A stretch of 43,418 bases of DNA, taken from the NCBI GenBank assembly GCA_964454265.1, contig CAYVXD010000017.1, positions 1 through 43,418 of the forward strand. The letters run 5' to 3'. The translations under genes and the position numbers were made by a program. The notes beneath the pieces were generated by a model, which worked only from the letters and a program-made list of their open reading frames with translations, was not told where the DNA came from and did not search any database. This DNA comes from JAUWMI01 sp964454265 (GTDB lineage: Bacteria; Sumerlaeota; Sumerlaeia; MWCT01; JAUWMI01). Below, piece by piece: positions 35,476 to 43,386 of the stretch (positions are counted from its first letter, which is position 1; each line of letters starts with the position of its first letter).

Positions 35476-36811
35476 CGGGTCTTTCCTCCTCTTTTGACTT
35501 ACTGGCCGGTGGTTTGCGTTGGCCGAAGAAACTCAGATGGTCCGGTGGAGTAAATAGGAGCAGTATCTTCTCAATCGCAAATGTGAGATTTCGCACCAGG
35601 GATGCAATTCTGCGTCGTTTCCCGCAGGCGTAGTAGACAAGCTGTTCCAATTCGAAGTAGAGCATCAGCTCGCCGTATTCCATACTAGGCTGAAAGAATG
35701 ACCGCAAGGCATCCACTACCCGGATAATTCCCACGTCTTCTAAGACAGAAGGGCATTGAAACACAGGGGGAATTGATACGCGTGCATAGCGCCGCTCGAT
35801 TCTTGGAATCAGCACACGTGCGCAGACGTCAATGATTGCACTGACCAGGCGCGAATTGCCTACATGCTCGTAGGCGAGCAGGTGGCCATCTGAACGCAAA
35901 GTCTGGCACAGCCTCTCCAGCGCAGCCTGCGGATCATGGAGATGATGCAAGGCATCTTTGGAGAGAAGCAGGTCAAAGCAGCCGGAACGGAACGGAGGAT
36001 ACATGGGGTCGGCACAGACGTACTGAATTTCTTGGCCGACCGTGGAGGCATGGTTTGCCGCAACCGAAAGTGCGCCATGGCTGATGTCCATGCCAACGAC
36101 GTCAATTCCCTGATACGCGGCTTCCAGTCCAAACTGGCCGCCACCGCAACCCACATCCAGAGCGCGCTTGCCGCGAAATTGAGCAAGCGGACCAAACATC
36201 TTCCTTCCCAGGTGATCGGGCCAGACCCCGTAGCGGCGCGTCCTGTCGCGTTCATCAGGTTCAAGCACTCCGTAGAGGTAGTACGCTGGATGTGTGCCTT
36301 TCTGGCGGATGTCCAGAATTGATTTATCACCAATGGCAGCGTATGCGTGAAAGAATTCTCCCCAGTAATACGCCTCCTCGCGCGTGCGCTGTTCTTCCAC
36401 TGTGCGCGTCACGCTCTGGCGATTAGCCAGGTTGAGTGGAAAGCCTTCGCGTAGGATCGCCTGAGGCACGGCTGCTTCATACTTGCGCAGCAGCGCCAGT
36501 TCTTCACGTTCGTTGCGCAGTCCGTCTGGCACGAGCACAGGAATCCCATTGATTACCGGAAACCAGCGATGGCAAGCGGGACACGTAAGAATGGCGTCTT
36601 CGATCATCACAGAGTTGCACGCCGTGCATGGATGCTGATTTGCTGTCTGCTCCGCACGAATGGGCTGATTCTGGTGTGCGCAGTATGTTGAACAAGGAGC
36701 TATGAAGACATTTTGACCAGGCGGTCGTGTGGAAGACTTTAGACGAATAATGTCCAGAGGGGCCACGGAGTCCAGCGGGCATGCCAGGATGTCGAGGAGG
36801 CGCAATCGCAC
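35456..36811 (-). CDS. Zinc-ribbon SAM-dependent methyltransferase
   Basis: 451 residues. The N-terminus is a Trm112-like ribbon interrupted by an insertion with extra cysteines (ILACP ... CTACNS, ILTCPACHRWFPVINGIPVLV, about residues 60-95). The methyltransferase core has ALDVGCGGGQFG (motif I, about 218-229), VVGMDIS and FDLLLSKDALHHLHDP. The tail ends in a hydrophobic helical segment (LTFAIEKILLLF) and a charged terminus. It shares the ribbon-plus-methyltransferase plan with the 31647-33251 protein, including the INGIP turn. The start is GTG 36811; its Shine-Dalgarno is supplied by the last two codons (AGG AGG) and stop of the radical SAM gene. It overlaps the TMTC-like gene. A role modifying the glycan or lipid handled by this cluster is likely but unproven. 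Confidence 0.85.
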   Translation of the reverse strand: MRLRLLDILACPLDSVAPLDIIRLKSSTRPPGQNVFIAPCSTYCAHQNQPIRAEQTANQHPCTACNSVMIEDAILTCPACHRWFPVINGIPVLVPDGLRNEREELALLRKYEAAVPQAILREGFPLNLANRQSVTRTVEEQRTREEAYYWGEFFHAYAAIGDKSILDIRQKGTHPAYYLYGVLEPDERDRTRRYGVWPDHLGRKMFGPLAQFRGKRALDVGCGGGQFGLEAAYQGIDVVGMDISHGALSVAANHASTVGQEIQYVCADPMYPPFRSGCFDLLLSKDALHHLHDPQAALERLCQTLRSDGHLLAYEHVGNSRLVSAIIDVCARVLIPRIERRYARVSIPPVFQCPSVLEDVGIIRVVDALRSFFQPSMEYGELMLYFELEQLVYYACGKRRRIASLVRNLTFAIEKILLLFTPPDHLSFFGQRKPPASKSKEEERPGGPQKG

Positions 36812-36814
36812 ATT

Positions 36815-38254
36815 CTACCTCCTCAGCAGGCTAGAGAGCAAGTGTCGCAGTGTGAGTGCAAGGCGAACGAGGCGCGATCCTTTGAGCGTGGCGAGTTCCG
36901 ATTGTAGGCGTGCAATCTTTGCCTCGCGTTTTGCGCGGATGCGCATGAGCTGGCGCAATTGCCCAACGTAGTTGATCTCCCTGGCCAGCTGGTGAAATTT
37001 CAGGTAAAATTCGTAGAATGTCTCGGGTGAGACCTGCTCGCACAGGTACGGATAGCGCTCCAGATCGAAGTTATCAGGATCAAATCCCAGTTGGCTCCAG
37101 TCCATGTTCTCACTCACGATGCCTTTCTTGCGCGCTTCTTCCCAGACCGTGGTTCCGGGGAGCGCCAGTAGCGGCCCCATGGACACGCGATCCAGACGGT
37201 CCTTGTTCCGCTCAACAAATTGAAAGGTTTCCATCATATCGTCCAGGGTTTCCGGTGGAGCGCCGATAATCAGATTTGCGCCAATAGAGATTCCATGCGG
37301 ACTGAGCAGATCAATAGCCGCTTGATTGCGCTTCGGTGTTGCATTGTTCTTATTGTAGTAGCTAAGAATTTTATTGGTGTTCGCCTCGAATCCAAAATCA
37401 ACTGAGTTAAAATGCAGGTCGTGGAAGAGCTGCGCGAGCTCTTCGTTTATCAGATTCACGTGGCCGTAGGAGCGAAAGGTGACACCCTGGTGTAACTGGC
37501 GCTCCTTGATGAGCTTGCAGATTTCTTTGAACCGCTTCAGATGACCGATGAAGAGATCGTCGAAAAAATAGATCTCCTCAGGATCGTATTTCTTGCGCAG
37601 AAATTCAATCTCCTTTACCACGTACTTGGCAGAGGAATAACGAAATCTTCGCCAGTGGAGGGCAGACGCGCAGAAGGCACAATTGTACGGACAGCCCCGC
37701 GACGTGATCAGATGAGACTGTTCTGCATACGGCACTTTCCACCGATCACCCAGTACATCACGGTCAGGGTAAGGCAGAACGTCGAGATTTGGAATCAGCT
37801 CCCGGAGGGCTGTGACGCGCACACCGCCGTTTTCGTGAAAGCAGATGCCCAGGATTTTTGCCAGGTCAGTTGGGATTGGCGAGCAATCGTGATAAAGGCG
37901 AACCAGCTCAGTAAATGTAAGTTCGCCTTCTCCGATCATACCGACGTCAAACACAGAGGGCAGCGTGTGCGGCAGCGAGGTAATGTGAATCCCGCCAACA
38001 ATAATGGGAATTCCCAGTTCTTCCTTGACCCGTTGCGCAATTTCCACAGCCGAGTTGAAATTCTCGGTTGCGGAAGAAATGCCTACTAGATCTGGTTTCG
38101 CTGCCAGAACCTCGTCAACCGTATGATGATAAGTCACCTCCGCAAACCAGTACTTTTGTTTCAGATACGCCGCCAGGTATCCAATACCCAGTGGCGGCAA
38201 GGACGACTGATACGGAATCACCGGATTGAAGGCTCTGATAAACGCGATTCGCAT
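36815..38254 (-). CDS. B12-binding-domain radical SAM protein
   Basis: 479 residues. Residues 1-130 form a cobalamin-binding-like Rossmann domain (PPLGIGYLAAYL, PDLVGISSAT, IIVGGIH, VGMIGEGELTF). The axial-ligand DxHxxG motif is not visible, so cobalamin may bind base-off without protein His, or not at all. The radical SAM domain has SRGCPYNCAFC with Cys188, Cys192 and Cys195, then YFFDDLFIGH and GANLIIGAPPETLDDM. The C-terminus is basic and helical. Relatives methylate unactivated carbons or build lipids such as hopanoids; the substrate here is unknown. It is the first gene of the minus-strand cluster, behind a promoter and two palindromes (38261-38334), and ends 3 nt before the next start. 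Confidence 0.9.
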   Translation of the reverse strand: MRIAFIRAFNPVIPYQSSLPPLGIGYLAAYLKQKYWFAEVTYHHTVDEVLAAKPDLVGISSATENFNSAVEIAQRVKEELGIPIIVGGIHITSLPHTLPSVFDVGMIGEGELTFTELVRLYHDCSPIPTDLAKILGICFHENGGVRVTALRELIPNLDVLPYPDRDVLGDRWKVPYAEQSHLITSRGCPYNCAFCASALHWRRFRYSSAKYVVKEIEFLRKKYDPEEIYFFDDLFIGHLKRFKEICKLIKERQLHQGVTFRSYGHVNLINEELAQLFHDLHFNSVDFGFEANTNKILSYYNKNNATPKRNQAAIDLLSPHGISIGANLIIGAPPETLDDMMETFQFVERNKDRLDRVSMGPLLALPGTTVWEEARKKGIVSENMDWSQLGFDPDNFDLERYPYLCEQVSPETFYEFYLKFHQLAREINYVGQLRQLMRIRAKREAKIARLQSELATLKGSRLVRLALTLRHLLSSLLRR

Positions 38255-38260
38255 GACCTG

Positions 38261-38291
38261 TCACTCGCTGAGTGAGTGAAATACGTATTTC
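38261..38291. promoter_or_regulatory. Two adjacent palindromes upstream of the radical SAM gene (operator candidate)
   Basis: TCACTC-GCT-GAGTGA at 38261-38275 and the perfect 14-bp GAAATACGTATTTC at 38278-38291. Both lie between the predicted transcription start and the start codon at 38254, where a repressor would block transcription. Confidence 0.5.
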
Positions 38292-38304
38292 GAAAAACGT
38301 TTAG

Positions 38305-38334
38305 ACTATACTCAGCCGTCTCGCGAAAGTGCAA
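38305..38334 (-). promoter_or_regulatory. Sigma70-like promoter of the radical SAM-methyltransferase-TMTC operon
   Basis: Minus strand: TTGCAC (38334-38329), 18-nt spacer, TATAGT (38310-38305). The -10 matches 5 of 6; the -35 is poor. The expected start of transcription is near 38298, just before the 14-bp palindrome. Confidence 0.4.
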
Positions 38335-38436
38335 TACAAAATTTGCTCGCAAGCCTAAGGGGGTTGTGTAAAAGAGCTCATGATAAGCCGTCAAGTCGCC
38401 AAGTGAGTACAGTGTCCAATGTTACATTGTGCTCTT

Positions 38437-38461
38437 CTTTGCGTCTTTGCGCCTTTGCGTG
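38437..38461 (-). repeat. CGCAAAGACGCAAAG-type tandem repeat
   Basis: On the minus strand: CACGCAAAGGCGCAAAGACG then CAAAG, a 9-nt unit repeated nearly three times. It sits inside the 325-nt divergent gap between the radical SAM and GT-C genes. It belongs to the same short-period motif family as 4455 and 16765. Confidence 0.7.
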
Positions 38462-38579
38462 TGGTATAGCGGAAAACGAGGACAGAGAAAAGCCGGGCAA
38501 AGCCGAGAGAACCATTTCAGCATTGACTTTGCCTGGTGAAAAACAGTACGTAGGAGAAAAACTCATTTCGCTTGATCGT

Positions 38580-40532
38580 ATGCAACAACCGCTAACTGAC
38601 ATCCGATCGTTTTTCACATCTCACCGCAACGTCCTGCTTATTCTGGTGATTGCCTCCGCAGGTCTCCTGCTTGTGCATGGAAGAGCGATCACGCGTTTTC
38701 TCCAGGGAGAAGATCCCCTTGTGCAAATCTATATAGATGATTTTCGCACTCAAGATCAGCGCGTACGAAAAGACGCCGTAGAATTCACCGGTGCATGGCA
38801 GGGATTTGACAAAGGATTATTGCTCGCCTCAGGCGAGGAAGGCAGCATCACGTATCGGTTCAGTAAAGCGCCTGAGGAAGTACCGGTCTACTTACGGCTA
38901 TGGTTTCGTCGTATTGGAGGCATCGAGAACAGCCTGACGTGTGTGGCAGGGGAAAAGACATTTCGGCTGAAGAACACTGACTTTCACGGCCAGCGCGTTT
39001 ATCTCACAAGAACAGTTGCTGATAGCGGATCATTCGATCTAACCCTGAAGGCGGTTATTGACCCGGACGTGAGACGAATTCCTGCACCGCTGCTAAGCAA
39101 GATTGAAGTCCACATCTTCAGCCCGCAGGCTGCCCGCTTAGTGCGCATCCCTTCGCTCCTGGCCCTTCTGCTTCTTCCTTTTCTCTGCTATGCGCTGTTG
39201 CAGCGCTTCTCAAGACGAGACGATCTTTCCCTGGTAATTGCGCTGGTAATATACGGAGGCGCACTGCTCGCAAGCAGACTGGCTGGTGGGGTGCTGGCGT
39301 ATCTCAATTGGGTTTATGTTGCGCTGCTAGTTTTTCTCTGGGTGGATGTGCTTCGGCGTCGCGAATATGACCGGGCAAGGAATGCTCTCTTTGCCTTTAC
39401 AGTGTTTGCCATAGTGCTACTTGCATTTTGTGTTCGCTGGAATCTCATGGTGGAAAAGGCGGGTCATCTGCTTGATCCGGATGCCCGTGGTTACTATGCT
39501 ATCGCGACGACATCGCCGGGCCTGTTTCAGAGCGCTTGCGATATTCCTCCATACGTGCGGGAGCCTTTTTTCATCTGGGCGATTAGAATCTTTTATATTT
39601 TTACTCCATCTACGGAGACCAGTCTCCGTTTTTTCACTCTGCTTCTTTCGCTTGGCGCTCTCGTGGCCGGCGCTTATTTCGGCCGCGCGATATGCAACGC
39701 GTTTGTCGGGCTGGTGGTTGCGTTTTTAATGGCGATCAATAGCAATCTTATTTTCATGAGCGTACGCGGACTGCGCCTCGAGCTTTATATGCTGGTGATC
39801 CTGGCATTTGCCGCCTGCCTGATGTTTTTGCGGCCCAAGACCGTTCGTAGATTTTCGCTTCTGGGGATAACAACAGGGATTCTGCACCTGAGTCGCATTA
39901 CCTCGCTTAGCTTCACTATTTTCCTGCTTCCGCTCTTAGGGGTTATCAAGCGGTGGAAAGCCACGCAAGTTATGCTCGCGCTTGGCATCGGGCTGCTCCT
40001 GCTGACTCCGCACCTCGTTTTTAACTACTTCTATAATGATTCCGGCGATCCCTTCTTCTCAGGCAATATCCACGCCCGCTTTTACCGCAACATTGAATTT
40101 CAAGGTCAGCAGGGCTTTCCGTCAGTGGATGCCGTGCGTGCTAATCCTTACACTGGCCCACCAATTACCACGTTTCAATATCTCTTTGGCCTTCATACAA
40201 TTCCTGAGGTGGTATATGCGAGTCTGCGCGGCTTTGTGCGCATCTTTTTCACAGCCTATGCGAAAGGTATCTTGCTCGAGGGCAACGTGGTGCTGTTTGC
40301 CCTTTACCTGGTGGGCCTGGTCAGTCTCCTGTGCTCGCCCTCACGGATGCTATTGCTCATAATGTTTTTCGTAGAGATGCCGATACTATTCATTGCAGGC
40401 AAGGCAGTGGACTGGCGATTGGTGGCGCACATCGCACCATTTGTTTACTGCTGTGTGGGTATGGGGTTTTATACGGTAGCCCGCGGGTGGTGGCAGCTCA
40501 TTGCGCGTGGTCGGCGCCAGCAGGCAGATTAG
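38580..40532 (+). CDS. GT-C family glycosyltransferase (PMT_2-like) with N-terminal beta domain
   Basis: 650 residues from the ATG at 38580. One TM helix (about 17-35) is followed by a soluble beta-rich domain (45-185). About ten TM helices follow. In the first large loop after the second TM group, LLDPDARGYYAIAT (Asp299, Asp301) gives the GT-C acidic motif. REPFFIWAIRIFYIF matches the RExL/F helix common to PMT_2-type enzymes. It should transfer a sugar from a polyprenyl-phosphate donor at the periplasmic face; donor and acceptor are unknown. The frame stays open to 38343, but the extra 79 codons run through a dispersed tandem repeat and look non-coding. The ATG lacks a close ribosome-binding site, so the start is uncertain. 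It is divergent from the radical SAM operon. Confidence 0.82.
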   Translation: MQQPLTDIRSFFTSHRNVLLILVIASAGLLLVHGRAITRFLQGEDPLVQIYIDDFRTQDQRVRKDAVEFTGAWQGFDKGLLLASGEEGSITYRFSKAPEEVPVYLRLWFRRIGGIENSLTCVAGEKTFRLKNTDFHGQRVYLTRTVADSGSFDLTLKAVIDPDVRRIPAPLLSKIEVHIFSPQAARLVRIPSLLALLLLPFLCYALLQRFSRRDDLSLVIALVIYGGALLASRLAGGVLAYLNWVYVALLVFLWVDVLRRREYDRARNALFAFTVFAIVLLAFCVRWNLMVEKAGHLLDPDARGYYAIATTSPGLFQSACDIPPYVREPFFIWAIRIFYIFTPSTETSLRFFTLLLSLGALVAGAYFGRAICNAFVGLVVAFLMAINSNLIFMSVRGLRLELYMLVILAFAACLMFLRPKTVRRFSLLGITTGILHLSRITSLSFTIFLLPLLGVIKRWKATQVMLALGIGLLLLTPHLVFNYFYNDSGDPFFSGNIHARFYRNIEFQGQQGFPSVDAVRANPYTGPPITTFQYLFGLHTIPEVVYASLRGFVRIFFTAYAKGILLEGNVVLFALYLVGLVSLLCSPSRMLLLIMFFVEMPILFIAGKAVDWRLVAHIAPFVYCCVGMGFYTVARGWWQLIARGRRQQAD

Positions 40533-40594
40533 TAGATAACCTCAACACGCCAAGCGACCTTAAATAGATAAAAAGAGATTATTTTGATTGACGT

Positions 40595-40620
40595 TGTAGG
40601 GGCACGCCGCGGCGTGCCCC
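40595..40620. repeat. Dispersed palindrome, GTAGGGGC family, copy 3 (variant core)
   Basis: TTGTA followed by a perfect 22-bp palindrome (40599-40620), GGGGCACGCCG / CGGCGTGCCCC. It begins 63 nt after the GT-C stop and could act as its 3' hairpin. Confidence 0.75.
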
Positions 40621-40637
40621 AATGCAAAAAATGGTGC

Positions 40638-40665
40638 TTGACATGAGGCGGCACCTTGCAATAGA
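40638..40665 (+). promoter_or_regulatory. Weak sigma70-like promoter before the TRL-like lipoprotein
   Basis: Perfect -35 TTGACA (40638-40643), 16-nt spacer, poor -10 AATAGA. It leaves a leader of about 80 nt. Confidence 0.3.
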
Positions 40666-40749
40666 CAAGGCTTATCGAAGCATGGGATCCAGATTCAAAG
40701 ATGTTAGGCGAAATGGCACTCGCAAATAAAAACAAGAAAGGAGCCAACT

Positions 40750-41100
40750 ATGGGTAGAGCTGGCATATACTTGCTGGTGTTGGGAGTCGCCGCAGTAGTT
40801 TTCACAGGGTGTGCTGCAGGATTGGGCAGCGGGTTAACTTCGGTACCTATGCCTATGTTATTTGCCGATTATAAGGTACCATGCAACAGGATACAAGCCC
40901 CTGAGGGTGAAGTTGCTACTGCCTCCAAAGTTGGAGAAGCGGAGGCTATTAATGTTCTCGGCATCGTAGCAGTCGGCGATGCCAGCATTCAGAGCGCCAT
41001 GAAATCTGGTGGGATTACTAAAATTCACCATGTGGATTGCCATGTTTATGGTATCCTGGGGATCTTTGCTCAAGTAACCATACTTGTGTATGGAGAATAA
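40750..41100 (+). CDS. TRL-like family lipoprotein
   Basis: 116 residues. A lipoprotein signal ends in VFTGC (Cys21), so the mature protein is lipid-anchored. The body matches the TRL-like family: ASKVGEAEAINVLGIVAVGDASIQ, then SGGITKIHHVDCHVYGILGIF and a final aromatic-Gly ending. The family is small, widespread in Gram-negative bacteria and functionally unassigned. AAAGGAG lies 6 nt before the ATG. It is monocistronic, with palindromic elements on both sides and convergent with the TPR gene on minus. Confidence 0.88.
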   Translation: MGRAGIYLLVLGVAAVVFTGCAAGLGSGLTSVPMPMLFADYKVPCNRIQAPEGEVATASKVGEAEAINVLGIVAVGDASIQSAMKSGGITKIHHVDCHVYGILGIFAQVTILVYGE

Positions 41101-41145
41101 AGGTGAAACCGATTTCTGGCGGGTGCCAATTGCCTAAAATTTCAT

Positions 41146-41170
41146 GGGGGCAGGTTTAAAACCTGCCCCT
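41146..41170. repeat. Dispersed palindrome, GTAGGGGCAGG family, copy 4
   Basis: A perfect 23-nt palindrome (41147-41169), GGGGCAGGTTT-A-AAACCTGCCCC, followed by TTACAA. It lies between convergent genes, so it could act as a bidirectional terminator, though T-runs are short. Confidence 0.8.
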
Positions 41171-41240
41171 TACAATTTACATCCACTGCATAATTGTGAT
41201 GACAAATGTCGGGCCAATGCATGAATTGCCCCAGTCAAAT

Positions 41241-41268
41241 TGTAGGGGCGGGATAACCCCGCCCCTAC
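41241..41268. repeat. Dispersed palindrome, GTAGGGGC family, copy 5
   Basis: GTAGGGGCGGG, 5-nt loop, CCCGCCCCTAC: a perfect 11-bp stem. It is 71 nt from copy 4 and 46 nt from the stop of the TPR gene. Confidence 0.8.
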
Positions 41269-41313
41269 TTCATTAATTGCGCAGTTTTTCACGAAAAAGC
41301 GGCTTTTAATCCT

Positions 41314-42912
41314 CTAGGGTGTTGGGGAAGGTTGGGCTTCTTCTTGCTTCTTGCGTTCGCGTGCCAGCTGATCGGCAGCGAGTTTGCGAAACATGGTGGC
41401 CTGGGGATTACCCGGATCAATCTGCATGACTGCATCCCATTCTTCAATTGCCTTTTCGTAGTTGCCTTCGGTATAGAATTCCATTGCGCGTATGCGATGA
41501 TTGGCAATCTTGCGCGAGTGCTCGTCTTGTGTCTTTTCCTCCAGCCGTTCTTTCTGAACCGCGGTCTGATGTCGGGCCAGCGTATCCAGTGCTTTGATGA
41601 CAACAGAATCCATGGCTGGCCCTTCGCGCTGGATTTTGGCCAGAAACGCCTTTTTGTATTCCACTGCAATACTGAGCAGAATGGCGGCCCGTACGTTCAG
41701 AGGATCAAGCTCCAGGACGTGTGCCCAACGGTCAATGGCCTCGTCATAGTGATTCTCATTGAAGGCCTTCAGGCCTTTAATATAGTTTTCGTCAACCATA
41801 CGCTGCTGAATCAGCATCTCGCGCTGATCGGCATTCAGATTCATAAACGCGCGTTCAAGCTGGCGCAGCGGAATTGAACTCGTAATCTTGTTGCCCTGAG
41901 AGTCGAACAGAAGCGGGCCAAGATACTCTTCCGACTCTTTCATCACGATCCGATCCTTGAATCGCTCCCAGAACTCAATGCGTCTTCGCGGGGTATCGAG
42001 CTCGGGATTAGCGGCGATGATTTCTTCGATCATTTGCCACGTCTGGTTGTCGGACGGGATTGTGACAAGAGCCGCGAAGCGAGGTTCAAAGGGATTCTGA
42101 AGGGAAGCTCCCCAGATGTATTTTAGTAGTTGAAATATAACAAAGTCGCCGTCAGTGCAAAATTTGATGCTGTCAGAAGGAAGCTGCGAGCCAGTTGTGC
42201 TTTGTCGAGATGCGGCGTCTTCCCCTGGTGCGGTCTCAGGTGCCCAGAAACCCACGGTCACCTCGCCCGTGCTCTGGTCAGCAACAACGCCCAGGCGGTT
42301 AGGTTCCGAAGCCTGTAGTGATTTGGCGAGGAGCGTGCGGGCTGTTTCAAAGGCGAGGTTCATCTGCTCCGCTTTTTCCCGTGTCTTTATGCCATCCAGG
42401 TTGCGCACCGCGATCAGCACGTAGTTTGTCGTCTCAGTAATCTGAATCACATGGCGCTTCATGGTATACTTCACCAGGAACGAGTCGGACCCTCCATGGT
42501 CAATCCAATCCCGGTAAAGCACGGCCCAGTTTCGCAGGGGAATCAGTTTGTCTGAAAGCTCTGGCAGGATAAACTCGCGATTGAGAACCTGCGAAATCCA
42601 CTGCGCGGCTTCTGCCCTTTGCTCAGGCGTGACAGAGCCAAGGTGATTCTCGATCTCTGGTTTCTTTGGCCAGCTCAACTGCTGAAATGCCCATTGAGGC
42701 ACTGCCATGCGGATAAGTGCTTCGTGGTCCAGATCGCCAATGATGGCAGGAACAGGCAAATTAAGGTTCAGAGCTTCGGGCAATGTATATGAGGGGGCGC
42801 CACCAGCGGGCGGTTTTGTCTCCTGTGCACCCGCTATTATTACAACGCACAGAATCAGGCTACCTACTACCATTATCATTGCCTGCTGAAAACGAGGGAA
42901 AATTCTCAGTTC
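41314..42912 (-). CDS. Exported or membrane-anchored protein with C-terminal TPR pair
   Basis: 532 residues from the ATG at 42912. Residues 10-29 are a signal peptide or anchor (MIMVVGSLILCVVIIAGAQE). Residues 35-370 contain no motif I recognise. The C-terminal third has two TPR-like units separated by a charged helix: GLKAFNENHYDEAIDRW...LELDPLN and AMEFYTEGNYEKAIEEW...QIDPGN. This TPR style is common in proteins of large, uncultured Gram-negative genomes. AAGGAG lies 13 nt upstream of ATG, longer than ideal. An in-frame TTG 36 nt upstream is possible but overlaps the ribosome-binding site. It is convergent with the TRL-like gene. Function unknown. Confidence 0.75.
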   Translation of the reverse strand, partial: ELRIFPRFQQAMIMVVGSLILCVVIIAGAQETKPPAGGAPSYTLPEALNLNLPVPAIIGDLDHEALIRMAVPQWAFQQLSWPKKPEIENHLGSVTPEQRAEAAQWISQVLNREFILPELSDKLIPLRNWAVLYRDWIDHGGSDSFLVKYTMKRHVIQITETTNYVLIAVRNLDGIKTREKAEQMNLAFETARTLLAKSLQASEPNRLGVVADQSTGEVTVGFWAPETAPGEDAASRQSTTGSQLPSDSIKFCTDGDFVIFQLLKYIWGASLQNPFEPRFAALVTIPSDNQTWQMIEEIIAANPELDTPRRRIEFWERFKDRIVMKESEEYLGPLLFDSQGNKITSSIPLRQLERAFMNLNADQREMLIQQRMVDENYIKGLKAFNENHYDEAIDRWAHVLELDPLNVRAAILLSIAVEYKKAFLAKIQREGPAMDSVVIKALDTLARHQTAVQKERLEEKTQDEHSRKIANHRIRAMEFYTEGNYEKAIEEWDAVMQIDPGNPQATMFRKLAADQLARERKKQEEAQPSPTP

Positions 42913-43216
42913 CATGATTGTCTCACTACTCCTTGTAAGATTCTTCAACCCTTATCTCTTAGCCAGGGCCCTCCGGTCTGCTTTCATCTACCCCGGCATT
43001 TTTTACACTGCCAGGATAAAGACTTAGGATTGTATTAAAGGGATTCGGGGGCACCAGGTCAAGTTCTAACGTACTCATACATCCCTGACGGGGCGAAAAT
43101 TGGCATTTACCAACAAGGGGCAAATTCTCCCTGAGGTTCATTAAAGACTGTCACAGAGACCTAAGGCCACGGAGATCTTCAAAAGAAGGAATCTCTCTTT
43201 GGATAAATCCGTATCA

Positions 43217-43266
43217 CTCAGCCGCATTATCCGACTATTACTTCCTCTTCCCTGGAGGGAGAGGAT
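43217..43266 (+). repeat. 50-nt direct repeat, copy 1
   Basis: It begins CTCAGCCGCATTATCCGACT and ends with an inverted CCTCTTCCCTGGAGGGAGAGG hairpin motif. It is identical to 43369-43418 except at two positions, with an offset of 152 nt. Confidence 0.85.
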
Positions 43267-43309
43267 CAAGGTGAGGTTGAAAATGCGCCTTGTGCGTGGC
43301 GATCATCTG

Positions 43310-43386
43310 CCTGAAAATGAAATTATCCGCCTCCGGCGTATTTATTAGCCTCTGGGGCATTTATGCACCTCAGCCGCATTATCCGA
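43310..43386 (+). repeat. Degenerate tandem repeat, 19-20-nt period
   Basis: Four units start at 43310, 43330, 43349 and 43368, each CCT(C/G) followed by a variable GC-rich core and ATT(T/A)AT-like end (CCTCCGGCGTATTTATTAG; CCTCTGGGGCATTTATGCA). The last unit opens copy 2 of the 50-nt direct repeat. Confidence 0.6.

Noticed and set aside
38343..38579. 79-codon N-terminal extension of the GT-C glycosyltransferase
   Set aside because: It translates a dispersed tandem repeat, contains no membrane or domain signal, and the protein-like sequence begins at the ATG at 38580.
42959..43141. 60-codon minus-strand frame upstream of the TPR gene
   Set aside because: No ribosome-binding site, unusual composition (many Pro, Gly, Asn), and it sits in repeat-rich DNA.
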